From: Archangium_A sp035910535
Lineage (GTDB): Bacteria > Myxococcota > Myxococcia > Myxococcales > Myxococcaceae
DNA: 64,000 nt
Assembly (NCBI GenBank): GCA_035910535.1
Contig: JAMHXF010000047.1
Location: 1 to 64,000, forward strand
Direction: 5' to 3'
The notes below the pieces were generated by a model. It ran no database searches. It had not been told where the DNA came from and saw nothing but the letters and a program-made list of their open reading frames with translations. A program made the translations under genes and the position numbers. Position 1 is the stretch's first letter. The number at the start of each line of letters is the position of its first letter. This document shows, piece by piece, positions 34,847 to 46,762 of this stretch.

Positions 34847-36646
34847 TCAGACCTCAGCGATGTTGCCGCTGTAGAAGCCGTCGATCAGCTCCTTGTACTT
34901 GGTCTCGACGACCTTGCGCTTGAGCTTGAGGCTCGGCGTGAGATCGCCGTCGTCCTGCGTGAGGTCCTTCGGGAGAATCGCGAAGTTCTTGATTGACTCG
35001 TAGCTCGCGAGGCCCTTGTTGAGCTCCTGCACGAAGGGCTTGATGAGCGCGTGCGTGCGCGGATCTTTGACGATCTGATCGTACGTGCCGTCGACGCCGT
35101 TGCTCTTGGCCCAGTCGGTGATGGCTTCCTTGTCGAGCGCGATGAGCATCACGCAGAAGTTCCGGTTGTTGCCATGCACCAGCGCCTGGCTGACGTACGG
35201 GCAGACGACCTTGAACTTGCCTTCGATGTTCTGCGGCGCGACGTACTTGCCGCCCGAGGTCTTGATGAGGTCCTTCTTGCGATCGGTGATGCGCAAGATG
35301 CCGTCAGAATCGAGCTCGCCGATGTCGCCGGTGTACATCCACCCGTCTTTGATGGCGTCGGCCGTGGCCTCGGGGAGGTTGTGGTACCCGCGCATCACGC
35401 CACGACCCTTGATCAACACTTCGCCGTCGGCGGCGATCTTCACTTCGGTGCCCGGCAACGGCGGGCCCACGCTGCCGAACTTGAAGTTGGTGGGGCGGTT
35501 CACGAACGCGGCGGCCGACGTCTCGGTCAGACCGTAGCCTTCGAGAATCAGAATGCCCGCCGCGTGGAAGAACTCGGCCATGTCACGCGAGAGCGGCGCG
35601 GAGCCCGACACGAAGTAGCGCAGGCGACCACCGAAGCGGTCTTGCAGCTTCGAGAACACCAGCTTGGTCGCGATGGAGTACTTCACCGCGAGCATGCCGC
35701 TGGGCTCCTGGCGCTTCTGGCGGAGCTGGCTGACTTCTTTGCCGACGCCGAGTGCCCACTTGAAGATGGCCCACTTCGCGCCGCCGGCCTTCTTCGTGCC
35801 TTCGACGACCTTGTTGTAGACCTTCTCGAAGATGCGCGGCACGGCGGCCACGAAGGTCGGCTTCACCACCGCGAGGTTCTCGACGATCTTGTCGACGCGG
35901 CCGTCGATGGCCGTGTGGAAGCCGATGTGCAACTGCGCGACCTCGAGCACCTTGCCGAAGCTGTGCGCGAGCGGCAGCCAGAAGAACTGCACGTCGTCGG
36001 GCACGAGCAACTTCATTTCGTCGATGCCTTCGGCTTCGTACACCCAGCAGTCGTGCGGCAGCACCACGCCCTTGGGCTTACCGGTGGTGCCCGAGGTGTA
36101 GATGAGCGTCGCGATGTCCTGGTTCTTCACCGACTTGCAGACGGTCTCGTACTCGTCCTGCGTCGCCGGGCGGCCTTTCTCCATCAGGTCGTTGAGCGTG
36201 ATCACCCACCCGTCGGCGCTCGCCTTGCCGTCGAAGGTGATGACCTGCTTGATGTTGGGGAGGCGCGCGCGCGCCTTCTCGAGCTTGGCGACGTGATCGT
36301 CGGTCTCGGCGAAGACGTAGCGGCTGTCTGAGTCGTTGAGAATGTGCTCGCAGTCTTCGATGGTGCTCGACGGGTAGATGGTCGTCGTCGCGCCGGCGCC
36401 CGCGAGAATGCCGATGTCGGCGGCGATCCACTCGTAGCGGGTGCCCGAGAAGATGGCGACGCGCTCTTCGTTCTTGAGGCCGATGGAGCGCAGGCCCATG
36501 GCGATCTGCTTCACCTGCTCGCCGAACTGCTTCCAGCTGATCTGCTTCCACCCCGAGCCGACGGGGTAGCTGAACGCGGTGTGATCAGGCGTCGCAGCAA
36601 CTCGGTGCAACAGCATCTCGGGCACGGTCTGGAACTTGGTCGCCAC
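34847..36646 (-). CDS. Long-chain fatty-acid--CoA ligase (AMP-forming)
   Basis: 599 residues of the ANL superfamily. A3 motif LIYTSGTTGKPKG is near residue 175, the second core motif YGLTETSAAAF near 365, and YTGDIGELDSDGILRITDRKKD (A7-A8) near 440. The C-terminal domain ends in LKLKRKVVETKYK, where the catalytic Lys would lie. It activates long-chain fatty acids for beta-oxidation or lipid synthesis. The GTG at 36646 is preceded by AAGGAG at a 6-bp spacing, better than an in-frame ATG further upstream. Monocistronic as far as seen. Confidence 0.93.
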   Translation of the reverse strand: MATKFQTVPEMLLHRVAATPDHTAFSYPVGSGWKQISWKQFGEQVKQIAMGLRSIGLKNEERVAIFSGTRYEWIAADIGILAGAGATTTIYPSSTIEDCEHILNDSDSRYVFAETDDHVAKLEKARARLPNIKQVITFDGKASADGWVITLNDLMEKGRPATQDEYETVCKSVKNQDIATLIYTSGTTGKPKGVVLPHDCWVYEAEGIDEMKLLVPDDVQFFWLPLAHSFGKVLEVAQLHIGFHTAIDGRVDKIVENLAVVKPTFVAAVPRIFEKVYNKVVEGTKKAGGAKWAIFKWALGVGKEVSQLRQKRQEPSGMLAVKYSIATKLVFSKLQDRFGGRLRYFVSGSAPLSRDMAEFFHAAGILILEGYGLTETSAAAFVNRPTNFKFGSVGPPLPGTEVKIAADGEVLIKGRGVMRGYHNLPEATADAIKDGWMYTGDIGELDSDGILRITDRKKDLIKTSGGKYVAPQNIEGKFKVVCPYVSQALVHGNNRNFCVMLIALDKEAITDWAKSNGVDGTYDQIVKDPRTHALIKPFVQELNKGLASYESIKNFAILPKDLTQDDGDLTPSLKLKRKVVETKYKELIDGFYSGNIAEV

Positions 36647-36725
36647 GATGGGCTCCTTCGGCTTTGGGAGTGGGTCAAAAACGGATGGGCGCATGTTACG
36701 GACGAGTTCCGCTGGCGCAACGCTT

Positions 36726-36767
36726 TAAAAGACGAAGACCGGCCCCCCAATTCATGGAGGAGCCGGC
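36726..36767 (-). terminator. Rho-independent terminator of the EF-G gene
   Basis: Downstream of the EF-G stop on the minus strand is an 8-bp GC-rich stem (arms at 36759-36766 and 36739-36746, CCGGCTCC pairing with GGGGCCGG, one G-U) with a 12-base loop, followed within about 8 bases by a T-run (AAAA on the plus strand at 36727-36730). Confidence 0.6.
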
Positions 36768-36794
36768 CTCGAGTCCAACGAGCTTTCCGAGCGC

Positions 36795-38930
<2,136 letters not shown>

Positions 38931-38995
38931 AGCGGGGCGCCGCGTATCCAATGCCTGCTTGAAACACAAGGGCGTCGCGCCTACGAGGTCAGGCC

Positions 38996-39640
38996 GTGAG
39001 TGACGAGGCGGTCCCGCTCCCGACGTTCGCGCCTGATCAGCGGGTGTGCGGCAACTGCAAATTGTGGCGGGCGCACTCCGTCGACGTGGCCAAAGGCTGG
39101 GTCGGCAACTGCCGTATGCAGGAGAGCCGTGGCCTCTTCGTGCCCTCGGCGCCCATCTGCAACGTGTTCGCGCCGCGCGGTGAAGTGACGGTGTCGGTGC
39201 CCGAGCCCCACACGCGCGCCCGCGCTGCCCGGTCGATCGCGCCTGTCCTTCGCAGAGCCGGCGCCGAGCTCTCAGCCACCGTCGATTTCGAAGGAGACAC
39301 CATGACGCGCGCAGAATTGATGGAGCTGTTTCTCGAGGCCTCGGGTCTCGCCGACGTGCCGCTGGCCAACAAGTGGGAGGGCGGCACCATTCGCATCATT
39401 CCCGCCGACCCGTCGATGCAGCCCAAAGACATCCCCGTCGACGCGCTCTTTCACAAGGTCGTGATGGTGCGAGATCGCCTGCGCACGCTCGAGCAGAAGG
39501 TGAACGCGCACCCCAGGCTCACCGACGTCGAGAAGGTCGAAATGCAGCAGTACGTCACGCGCTGCTACGGCTCGCTGACCACCTTCAACGTGCTCTTCAA
39601 AGACAAGGCTGATCAGTTCGTCGGGCAGAAAGACGACTGA
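38996..39640 (+). CDS. Hypothetical protein with N-terminal four-Cys motif
   Basis: 214 residues. The first 60 hold Cys in CGNCKLW, GNCRMQ and PICNVF, a CX2C...C...C pattern that may bind zinc or an Fe-S cluster. A linker with Arg/Ala leads to a C-terminal helical region (about 100-210) with few landmarks. GTG start, divergent from EF-G across 65 bp. The stop directly abuts the convergent ECF sigma gene. I do not recognise the family. Confidence 0.68.
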   Translation: MSDEAVPLPTFAPDQRVCGNCKLWRAHSVDVAKGWVGNCRMQESRGLFVPSAPICNVFAPRGEVTVSVPEPHTRARAARSIAPVLRRAGAELSATVDFEGDTMTRAELMELFLEASGLADVPLANKWEGGTIRIIPADPSMQPKDIPVDALFHKVVMVRDRLRTLEQKVNAHPRLTDVEKVEMQQYVTRCYGSLTTFNVLFKDKADQFVGQKDD

Positions 39641-40132
39641 TCAGGTCGCGGCCTCGGCCATGCGCGCCATCAAGCGGGTGCGACCGCGGTTGAGCGCGCT
39701 CTTCACGGTGCCTTCGGGCAGCCCCAGCATGCGCGCGATCTCGGGGTACGAGTAGCCGCGCAGGTCTCGCAGCGTGACGACCTGCCGGTGTTGTTCAGAG
39801 AGGTGCTGCAGCGCTTCGAGAAACTGCTCGTGCTGCTGGTTGCTCACCGCCGTCTCTTCAGGATCTTCCGAGGCGCCGACGGAGCTCTCGAGTCGACCGC
39901 GACGTTTTCGGGCGCGCAGCGAGTTGATCGACGAGTTCACCAGAATGCGGTGCAGCCAGGTGGTGTACGCGGCCTTGCCGTCGAAGCGCACGTTCTGGCT
40001 GAAGAGGCGCGTGAAGACCTCCTGCACCACGTCTTCGGCTTCATCGGCGTCATGCAAGATGCGTCGGGCGATCGCCAGCGCCCTGCGGCGGTGCTGGAGG
40101 TACAGCTCGGTCATCGGGGGCAGCGCGGTCAT
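39641..40132 (-). CDS. ECF RNA polymerase sigma factor
   Basis: 163 residues. Region 2 is clear (DAEDVVQEVFTRLF, TTWLHRILVNSSINSLRARKRR near residues 30-80), and region 4 is ERHRQ-like with GYSYPEIARMLGLPEGTVKSALNRGR near 125-152 as the -35-binding helix-turn-helix. Regular ECF size. No anti-sigma gene adjoins it directly; the double-FHA activator gene lies just upstream on the same strand (57 bp). Confidence 0.93.
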   Translation of the reverse strand: MTALPPMTELYLQHRRRALAIARRILHDADEAEDVVQEVFTRLFSQNVRFDGKAAYTTWLHRILVNSSINSLRARKRRGRLESSVGASEDPEETAVSNQQHEQFLEALQHLSEQHRQVVTLRDLRGYSYPEIARMLGLPEGTVKSALNRGRTRLMARMAEAAT

Positions 40133-40188
40133 GAGAATTCAAACGCGCCACCTGTTCCACGGATCTACCGGCCGCGATGTGCCCGGAT

Positions 40189-41832
40189 TTATTCGTCAGT
40201 TGCGGTGAGGCCCCACTCTTTGAGGCGCTTGAAGAGCGTCGAGCGCGAAACCGCCAGCTCGCGCGCGACAGCCTCTTTGTTGCCATTGAGGCGCTTGATG
40301 GCGCTCTCGACGATCAACCGCTCCGCGCGGGCGAGCTGCGCTTCGAGGGTCATGCCTGGCGTGTGCTCGAGCCCGCCGCTGCTGCTGGTCAACGGTCGGT
40401 CGGGTACGGCGTCGAACTTCAAGTCTCCGACGTCGATGTTCGGCCCCTTGCGGAGCAGCAGCGCGCGATGAATCACGTTGCGCAGCTCACGAATGTTGCC
40501 GGGCCACGGGTGCGCTTCGAGCGCGGCGAGCGCTGGCGGCAGCAACACCACGCGCTGCCCACGCGGGCCGTGCAGTTTGACGAAGTGCTCTGCGAGCAGG
40601 CGAATGTCGCCGGGGCGGCTGCGCAGCGGCGGCAGCGAGAGCGGGATGACGCAGAGCCGGTAATAGAGGTCTTCCCGGAACTTGCCCTCGCGCGCCATCG
40701 CCAGCAGGTCGCGGTTGGTGGCCGCGACGACGCGCGTGTCGACGTTGATGGGGCGGGGCGCGCCGACGCGTTTGATCTCTCCGCTCTCGAGGGCGCGCAG
40801 CAGCTTGGCCTGCAGGTCCAACGGGAGCTCGCCGATTTCATCGAGGAAGATCGTGCCGCCGTCGGCCTCTTCGAACGCGCCTTTGCGTGCGTTGGTCGCG
40901 CCGGTGAAGGAGCCCTTCTCGTGGCCGAACAGCTCGCTCTCGATGAGCTCTTTGCTGATGGCCGCGCAGTTGACGGGGATGAACGTCGCCTCGTTGCGGT
41001 TGCTCTGCGAGTGAATGGCGCGCGCCACGAGCTCTTTACCCGTGCCCGACTCGCCGAAGATCGCGATGGCCGCCGTCGAGGGCGCGACGCGCTCGATGAG
41101 CTCGATGAGGCTCTTGACCGATTGATCGACGCCGATGAGGCCGTAGGTGCCGACGCTCGGCGCGTTGACCTGCTTGCTGAGCGCCGGCTCGATGATCAAC
41201 TCGCCTTCGCCGACGCGCAGCGTGGTGAAGAACGGAACCTCGGCTTCGAAGACGCGCACGTTGCCCAGCCACGTGCCGTTGGTCGAACGTTGATCGCTGA
41301 CGCTGAAGCGGTTGTGCAAACGCGTCACCTTGAGGTGACGGCTCGATACGAAACGCTGATTCAGCACGAGGTCGTTTCCGGCATCCTTGCCGGCGGTGAA
41401 CGACTCGGTCTGCAGCTTGTGCGTGGTCTCCTGGCCGTTGGCGCGCAAGCGCACCTGCGCGGGGAGCTTCACGCTGTCGGTGGCCTCGGCGGCGGAGAGC
41501 AGCTCCGTGCGCGGCCCGAGCTCGGTCGCCGCTGCGTCGTCGCCGCGCGACGTCTGTCGGAAGATCGCGCGCCACAACCCGAGCACGAGATCTGCGCCGT
41601 CTTTGACCTCGCCCTCGGTCACGCGCACGCCGGCGACCTCGGTGCCTTTCCCCGACAGGTCTTGCAGCATGCAGCGACCGTCTTCGAGGTGGAGCGCGAC
41701 ATGCTGACGCGACACTTCGGGATCGGGAATGACGACGTCGCAGCGGTCGCCGCGGCCGAGCACCACCCGCTCCTCACCCATCGACAGCCGCAGGACTTCT
41801 TCCCCTCGTCGGAAGAACACGAGCTCAGGCAT
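40189..41832 (-). CDS. Sigma54-dependent transcriptional activator with two FHA domains
   Basis: 547 residues. Two N-terminal FHA-like domains (about 5-80, LGRGDRCDVVIPDPEVSRQH; about 130-215, NDLVLNQRFVSSRHLKV) replace the usual receiver domain. The AAA+ core runs about 225-460: Walker A FGESGTGKE, the sigma54-contact loop GSFTGA, Walker B GGTIFLDEIGELP, and LYYRLCV. A C-terminal Fis-type helix-turn-helix ends the protein (VARELAVSRSTLFKRLKEW). FHA domains suggest control by Thr phosphorylation, as in several myxobacterial activators. It is divergent from the second Tad module and may act on it, or on the T2SS operon whose promoter looks sigma54-dependent. Confidence 0.93.
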   Translation of the reverse strand: MPELVFFRRGEEVLRLSMGEERVVLGRGDRCDVVIPDPEVSRQHVALHLEDGRCMLQDLSGKGTEVAGVRVTEGEVKDGADLVLGLWRAIFRQTSRGDDAAATELGPRTELLSAAEATDSVKLPAQVRLRANGQETTHKLQTESFTAGKDAGNDLVLNQRFVSSRHLKVTRLHNRFSVSDQRSTNGTWLGNVRVFEAEVPFFTTLRVGEGELIIEPALSKQVNAPSVGTYGLIGVDQSVKSLIELIERVAPSTAAIAIFGESGTGKELVARAIHSQSNRNEATFIPVNCAAISKELIESELFGHEKGSFTGATNARKGAFEEADGGTIFLDEIGELPLDLQAKLLRALESGEIKRVGAPRPINVDTRVVAATNRDLLAMAREGKFREDLYYRLCVIPLSLPPLRSRPGDIRLLAEHFVKLHGPRGQRVVLLPPALAALEAHPWPGNIRELRNVIHRALLLRKGPNIDVGDLKFDAVPDRPLTSSSGGLEHTPGMTLEAQLARAERLIVESAIKRLNGNKEAVARELAVSRSTLFKRLKEWGLTATDE

Positions 41833-41925
41833 GCGAGCGCACCTACCACGGTGGATTCACTCGCACCAACGCCCACACTCGCGCGTCACAGTGACCGATG
41901 GAGTCGAAGAAGTTATCGGCCCACA

Positions 41926-42690
41926 ATGTGCGCAGTGGGTGCGACTCGCGAGAGCGGCCAGGCCGCGGTGGAGACGGCGCTCACGATGCCGCTCGCGCTG
42001 TTCATGGTGCTGGGCACGCTGCAGCTCTTCATGTTGCTGCAGGGGCGGCTCTTCGCCGAGCACGCGGCGTACACGGCGGTGCGCGTGGGCTCGGTTCGTC
42101 ACGGTGACTGCGAGGCGATGACGGGCGCCGCGATTCTCGCGTTGCTGCCGAGCTTCACGTCGTACCTGGGCGAAGGCACGCCGGGGAGCACGCCGCACGA
42201 GAAGCTGGCCACGGCCTGGGCCGCGCGCACCCGCAACAAGCCGCAGAACAACCGCTACGACGCGCTGCTCGACGAACCGCACAACGGCTCGGTGGTGTGG
42301 CTCTACCGCGAGTCTCCGCGCATCGGCGAAGTCGGCCGCGATTCAGAAGACGACTTCGACGACCCCGACCGCGGCGGCTACACCCTCGAGCTGCGCGTCG
42401 TGTACTGGTACCCGCTGCGTATTCCCTTCGCGAACTGGGTGATGGCCACCATGTACCGCGCGTATTTCGGGCTCAACGACTACACGAAGCAGAACCCGCT
42501 CATGCCGGCACAGACCGCGAGGTGGACGCAGTCAGGGGCCCGTTCAGTCGACGGGTTTCGCGCTGAATTTCTGCGTCGCTACGACGACCGGCAATACGTC
42601 TTTCCAGTAGTGGGGACGGGCGCAATGCGCATGATGTCTCCGCCGCGGCGCGCGAACTTTCGCCGACAACACTGCGAGCCCACGCCATGA
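41926..42690 (+). CDS. TadE-like pseudopilin protein, module 2
   Basis: 254 residues. SGQAAVETALTMPLALFMV gives the prepilin-like Gly, the Glu and the hydrophobic helix; LFAEHAAYTAVRVGS after it resembles the module-1 TadE at 22214. The soluble part is unrelated to known enzymes. The start is the ATG at 41926, ten residues before the SGQ motif. It is divergent from the FHA-sigma54 activator across about 93 bp, and its stop overlaps the next start (ATGA). Confidence 0.78.
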   Translation: MCAVGATRESGQAAVETALTMPLALFMVLGTLQLFMLLQGRLFAEHAAYTAVRVGSVRHGDCEAMTGAAILALLPSFTSYLGEGTPGSTPHEKLATAWAARTRNKPQNNRYDALLDEPHNGSVVWLYRESPRIGEVGRDSEDDFDDPDRGGYTLELRVVYWYPLRIPFANWVMATMYRAYFGLNDYTKQNPLMPAQTARWTQSGARSVDGFRAEFLRRYDDRQYVFPVVGTGAMRMMSPPRRANFRRQHCEPTP

Positions 42691-44285
42691 GAGCGCCCCG
42701 TGGTCAGAACCTGGTGTTGCTCGCGCTCACCCTGTTGTTTCTGGCGTTGATGGTCACGATGACCATCGGCCTCGGGCTTCGAATTCGTCAGAAGCACGAG
42801 CTGCAGAACATCGCCGACGCGGCGGCCTATTCGAACGCGGTGATGACGGCGCGCACGTACAACAACATGGCGCTGATCAATCGCCTCGAGGTCTCGTACT
42901 GGGTCGCGATGTCGGCCGACGAGTCGTTGCTCTCGTGGACGGCCTACGCCACGGCCATGTCGGCGGGCGCACGCAAGGCTGCGCTCGAACTCGCCGACGG
43001 CAGCTGCCTTCGTTCGGCCACAGCGAAGCGCGACCTGCAGAACTTCGCCGGAGACTTGAACTCATTCATCACCGACGAGGTCAACCCCACGAAGGCCGCG
43101 TGGCGCGCTGCCGACCAGGCCGCCGGCCTCGAGGCGCAGAACATTCAGGGCATCATCGCCGGGCTCCGCGACGAGCTCAGCGACGGTGTGGTGAGCGAGA
43201 ATGACAACGATCTGCAGGGTCGGCTCTACACGAGCATCGAAGCGCATCAGCTCACGACGCAGATTCTGGCCGCTTCGCAACAGACGGCCGACATCTCCAT
43301 CATCAAGCTCGGCGCCGGGCAGAACCCGAGCAACGCCGCGCAGCTCACGCGGCAGGAGGTCGACTGCGATTACGGCACGGGCGGCAACCCGTCGCTCGAA
43401 GGCAACGACCCCGTTGGCTCGGGGCTGTGTCTGCGCAGCAGCTGGAGCGACAACATGCTGTACGCGGCGATGGGGTCGCGCGGCCACGCGTTTCTGACCG
43501 GGCGCCGCGACATGCCGACGAAGGTCGTGATGAAGGTGGCGGAGCTCGACGGGAACTACGATTCGATTCGCGTCAGCTACGGCACGAAGAGCGGCAGCGG
43601 CTATTGGTCTTCGTACTCGTCTCATGGCAACGCCCCGAGCGGCACCGAAGCCTGGGCCGATGATCACGGCTCGGTCATCGTCTCGGTCGGCGGGTGCAGC
43701 GTCGAAGTGCCGACGACGGCGCACGTGAAGTCGACGCACCTCAACGACGCGAACGATCAGCACCAGTGGGCGCCGGGCCTCGGTGACGACCCGGAGCCCG
43801 ACGTCGATCACACGATGGGTGACTGCACGCCGTTGTGCCCGTCGGTCTGGGTGCGCACCATCGGTTTTCAACCCCAAGACACGGCCGCCGACGCGTGGGG
43901 GCAGCCCAAGGTCATGGTCGCGCTGCAGCGGGATCTCACGGCGCGCACGTTTCCGTGGGAGCTCAACTTCAAGTTTCCGTTCAGCGCGACGGGCCCTGCG
44001 AGCGAGTGGGACGGCCGCGGTCAGAAGCTGCACACCAAGGCAGGCAAGGGCCTCAACATTACCCGGCAGACCGCGTTCGCGACGGGCATGGCGTACTACC
44101 ACCGGCGCGGTCATTGGCAGGAGTTCCCCAACCTGCTCAACCCGTTCTGGCGCGCGACGCTGGTGCCGGTCGACGTCGACAACGCGCCTCGCGACGTGAA
44201 CCGTGCGCTCTCGTCGCCTGAGTACAAGTGGCAGCGTGATGCCTACGACGCGCTCCGTGGCGCGGGCTTCGAGGGGCTGCACTGA
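42687..44285 (+). CDS. TadG-like Flp pilus-assembly protein, module 2
   Basis: 532 residues. The hydrophobic segment after PRGQNLVLLALTLLFLAL is followed by HELQNIADAAAYSNAVMTART, very close to the TadG-like N-terminal domain. The ~450-residue remainder should be periplasmic, with Cys pairs and Gly/Ser-rich loops. Paralogue of the gene at 23101. Four-base overlap with the TadE gene upstream and one-base stop/start overlap with the gene downstream indicate one transcript. Confidence 0.75.
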   Translation: MRAPRGQNLVLLALTLLFLALMVTMTIGLGLRIRQKHELQNIADAAAYSNAVMTARTYNNMALINRLEVSYWVAMSADESLLSWTAYATAMSAGARKAALELADGSCLRSATAKRDLQNFAGDLNSFITDEVNPTKAAWRAADQAAGLEAQNIQGIIAGLRDELSDGVVSENDNDLQGRLYTSIEAHQLTTQILAASQQTADISIIKLGAGQNPSNAAQLTRQEVDCDYGTGGNPSLEGNDPVGSGLCLRSSWSDNMLYAAMGSRGHAFLTGRRDMPTKVVMKVAELDGNYDSIRVSYGTKSGSGYWSSYSSHGNAPSGTEAWADDHGSVIVSVGGCSVEVPTTAHVKSTHLNDANDQHQWAPGLGDDPEPDVDHTMGDCTPLCPSVWVRTIGFQPQDTAADAWGQPKVMVALQRDLTARTFPWELNFKFPFSATGPASEWDGRGQKLHTKAGKGLNITRQTAFATGMAYYHRRGHWQEFPNLLNPFWRATLVPVDVDNAPRDVNRALSSPEYKWQRDAYDALRGAGFEGLH

Positions 44286-45187
44286 TGCGGCGCGGCCAGG
44301 CCACCGTCGAGCTCGCGCTCGGTTCAATCGTCTTCGTAGGCGTGTTGCTCGTCGGCATTCACATGGCCGAGTACGCGCAGCTCTCGCTCAAGGTGCAGGA
44401 GGCGCAGACCTTCGCCATCTGGGACGCCACGGGTCACCGCGTGCAGTCGCGCACCAGGGGCGGCGGCACGTCGCGCGAGCCGTTCAACCGCACGCTCGAT
44501 CAAGTCACCGGCTCGGGCCGCATGGCCGAGCGCCGCTACCGCGACTTCGACGGCGTGAAGAACGGCACTGACACCACGGTGGTGACGCGCGCGTTGACCC
44601 GCGGTAGCCGCGTGCAGGTCGAGTGCACCGGTGACTCGAGCCTCTCGTTCGTCTCCACTCCGACCGCGCGCCCCGTGCTGTGGGACGTGGGCGGGCTGCG
44701 CTGTGAGTCGTCGGCAGAAATTCGCGCGGTGCGCGTGCCGCAGCGCTTCCTGCTCAAAGACGACGGCGGCTTCTTCAAGCAGAGCATCGTTCGCGCCGAC
44801 CCGATGAAGGTGTGCGGCATGGGCCTGCCGGTGAATGGCAATTGTCGCGGGGTGCTGTCGGTGATGACCAACGACTGGGGCCTCGCGAATGAAGAGACCG
44901 CTGAGTGCCTCAATGGCTGCGAAGACACTGCGTACAAAGGCATGGTGCGGCGGCTCTTCGGCGGTGGTGGTGGCGGCGCCGGGGCGGCCTTCGCCGCGCA
45001 GTTCGCCGGCGCCGCGCCCGTGTCTGCCAGCACGTTCTTCTTCAGCTACTCCGGCGAAGAGTCAGACATGAAGCAGCTGGTCGGCGGCGAAGGCATTGGC
45101 GAGTTCATCACCGGCGGTGCGGGGCTGGGCATGGTGCCGAAGCTGCGCACCGGCCACGACTGTTTCCTCGGCAAGCCGTGCCCGTGA
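44285..45187 (+). CDS. TadE-like protein, second copy of module 2
   Basis: 300 residues. MRRGQATVELALGSIVFVG has the prepilin Gly, Glu near +5 and the hydrophobic helix at the very N-terminus. The rest is periplasmic, with scattered Cys, a Gly-rich stretch near residue 218-226 (RRLFGGGGGG) and a final Cys pair. It corresponds in order to the gene at 24624, though detailed similarity is weak beyond the N-terminus. Confidence 0.7.
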   Translation: MRRGQATVELALGSIVFVGVLLVGIHMAEYAQLSLKVQEAQTFAIWDATGHRVQSRTRGGGTSREPFNRTLDQVTGSGRMAERRYRDFDGVKNGTDTTVVTRALTRGSRVQVECTGDSSLSFVSTPTARPVLWDVGGLRCESSAEIRAVRVPQRFLLKDDGGFFKQSIVRADPMKVCGMGLPVNGNCRGVLSVMTNDWGLANEETAECLNGCEDTAYKGMVRRLFGGGGGGAGAAFAAQFAGAAPVSASTFFFSYSGEESDMKQLVGGEGIGEFITGGAGLGMVPKLRTGHDCFLGKPCP

Positions 45188-45867
45188 CGGCGCTGCTCGC
45201 GGCGTTGGCGCTCTGCGCGGCGCCTGATGCCGGCGTGGCGCCGTTCTCGTGGGACGTGCCCGGTCAGCTCGAGCTGGTTCCCGTCGGCAAGAAGATGGAG
45301 CGAAACGGCCTGCCGATGGTCCTCTTCCTGGCGCGCTCGTCGTGGGAGCTCGACCGGTTGTTGTTGCACTACGCGGCGCGGTTCCTCGAGGCGGGGTACT
45401 TCGTGCCTCCGAAGATGGGGCGCGTGCGCGGGCTCAAGTTGCCGCGCGTGGTGGCGCTCGACGACGTCAAGATGGTGAGTTTTCTCGTCTACGGCTGGCC
45501 CGAGCCTGACGGCACGACGACGCTGGTGTTGGGCGCGTCAGACCTGGGGCACCGACGGCCTGTCGTCGCGGCGAATGGCCTGCCGGTTTTTCCCGGCGCA
45601 AAGTCGGCTACCACCTTCGATGTCGAGCAGGCCACCGCGCTCTCGTTCGTCGCGAAGGCGACGCAGGCCGAGGTCATCGACTTCTACCGCTCGGTGCTCC
45701 CGTCGGGCGGGTGGCGCGAGCGCGAACCGGGCACGTTCATTCGTGAGACGCGCGCGCTCCGGGTGTTGGCGAAGCAGCAGGGCGCGGCGTTGTCAGTCGT
45801 GGTGCTCGAGCAACACGACGACGGCCCGCCGCTCAGCGGAACTGAGGGCGCCCCAGGTAGCCGGTGA
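45184..45867 (+). CDS. Periplasmic repeat protein, module 2
   Basis: 227 residues. The N-terminus MTALLAALALCAAPDAG may be a signal peptide. The body shows two related halves: about 50-120 (SSWELDRLLLHYAARFLEAG) and about 155-220 (TQAEVIDFYRSVLPSGG). The DFYR segment matches DYYERAF of the gene at 25818. The GTG start overlaps the previous stop (GTGA). Its 3' end overlaps the convergent gspN by 35 bp. Confidence 0.66.
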   Translation: MTALLAALALCAAPDAGVAPFSWDVPGQLELVPVGKKMERNGLPMVLFLARSSWELDRLLLHYAARFLEAGYFVPPKMGRVRGLKLPRVVALDDVKMVSFLVYGWPEPDGTTTLVLGASDLGHRRPVVAANGLPVFPGAKSATTFDVEQATALSFVAKATQAEVIDFYRSVLPSGGWREREPGTFIRETRALRVLAKQQGAALSVVVLEQHDDGPPLSGTEGAPGSR

Positions 45868-46759
45868 CGCGGCCCATGCGCCACGTCGGGTCTTTCGGGT
45901 CGCTGCCGATCATCGACAAGGCGCTGCCGAGCAGGCCGAGGCGCTTCTGGAACTCGGGGTCGGGCTTCACGCGCAGCTCGAGGTTGGGTTCGCAGTAATC
46001 GACCTTCTTCGCGAGCTTGATGGTGCCCGAGAGCGCGAGCTCGAGGTCGGCGCTCTTCGACTTGAACTCTTCGATGGTGGTCGCGCCTTTGTCGATCTTC
46101 AGCTTGCCGCTCACGTCACCGATGACGATTTTCGGGAGGTCGACGGGCGTGGGCTCGGGGCCGAACTGGGGAATGGTGATGTTCGCCGTGCCGCCGTTGA
46201 TGGCGAGCTCGCTGGTGGTGAGGCTGATGGTGCCCGAGGCCTGCGAGAGATCCGGCTCGGCCGGGGCATTCGGCGCCGCCGCCGAGCGCGGAATGGTGAG
46301 GTCGACGTGCGCCTCGACCTTGCCGGCGAAGTCGACGCCCGAAAACCCCTTGAGGTTGCCCTTCGAGAGGTCGAGCCCTTCGGCGTCGAGCTGAACGCGC
46401 GCCGTGTCCATGCCTGACGCGCGCGCCACGATGGTGCCGTCGAAGACGCTGAGCTTCACCTTGATGCCGGGAGGAAACAGCGTGGGCCCGATGCTCAACG
46501 AGTCGATCTTCATCGCCTCGGGCGGAGGGTCGGCGTCGGACTTCTTGCTGACGTTCACGTCGCTGGCGCTCACGGCGAACAGGCCGGGCCCCATCGAGCC
46601 GATGCGCACGAAATAGCCCGCGTTGTCGGCCTCGAGACGAATGCGATCTTTGAGCGCCGTGTACGGGAACGTCACGAAGAACATCAGCAACAGCGCGAAG
46701 ATCGAAAAGCCGGTGTACCCGACGATGCGCTTCCACAATGAAGTCTTCTTCTCAGCCAT
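45833..46759 (-). CDS. gspN: Type II secretion system protein GspN
   Basis: 308 residues. One N-terminal helix (about 15-33, FSIFALLLMFFVTFP) and a beta-rich periplasmic domain with repeated hydrophobic strands, as in GspN proteins of myxobacterial and related T2SS operons. Position as the last gene after gspM supports the call. Its role in the envelope is not well defined. Starts 3 bp after gspM. Confidence 0.82.
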   Translation of the reverse strand: MAEKKTSLWKRIVGYTGFSIFALLLMFFVTFPYTALKDRIRLEADNAGYFVRIGSMGPGLFAVSASDVNVSKKSDADPPPEAMKIDSLSIGPTLFPPGIKVKLSVFDGTIVARASGMDTARVQLDAEGLDLSKGNLKGFSGVDFAGKVEAHVDLTIPRSAAAPNAPAEPDLSQASGTISLTTSELAINGGTANITIPQFGPEPTPVDLPKIVIGDVSGKLKIDKGATTIEEFKSKSADLELALSGTIKLAKKVDYCEPNLELRVKPDPEFQKRLGLLGSALSMIGSDPKDPTWRMGRVTGYLGRPQFR

Positions 46760-46762
46760 GGC

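Noticed and set aside
38931..38995. TTGTGT/ATAC-like promoter upstream of EF-G
   Set aside because: Spacing and -10 match are too poor to report as a feature.
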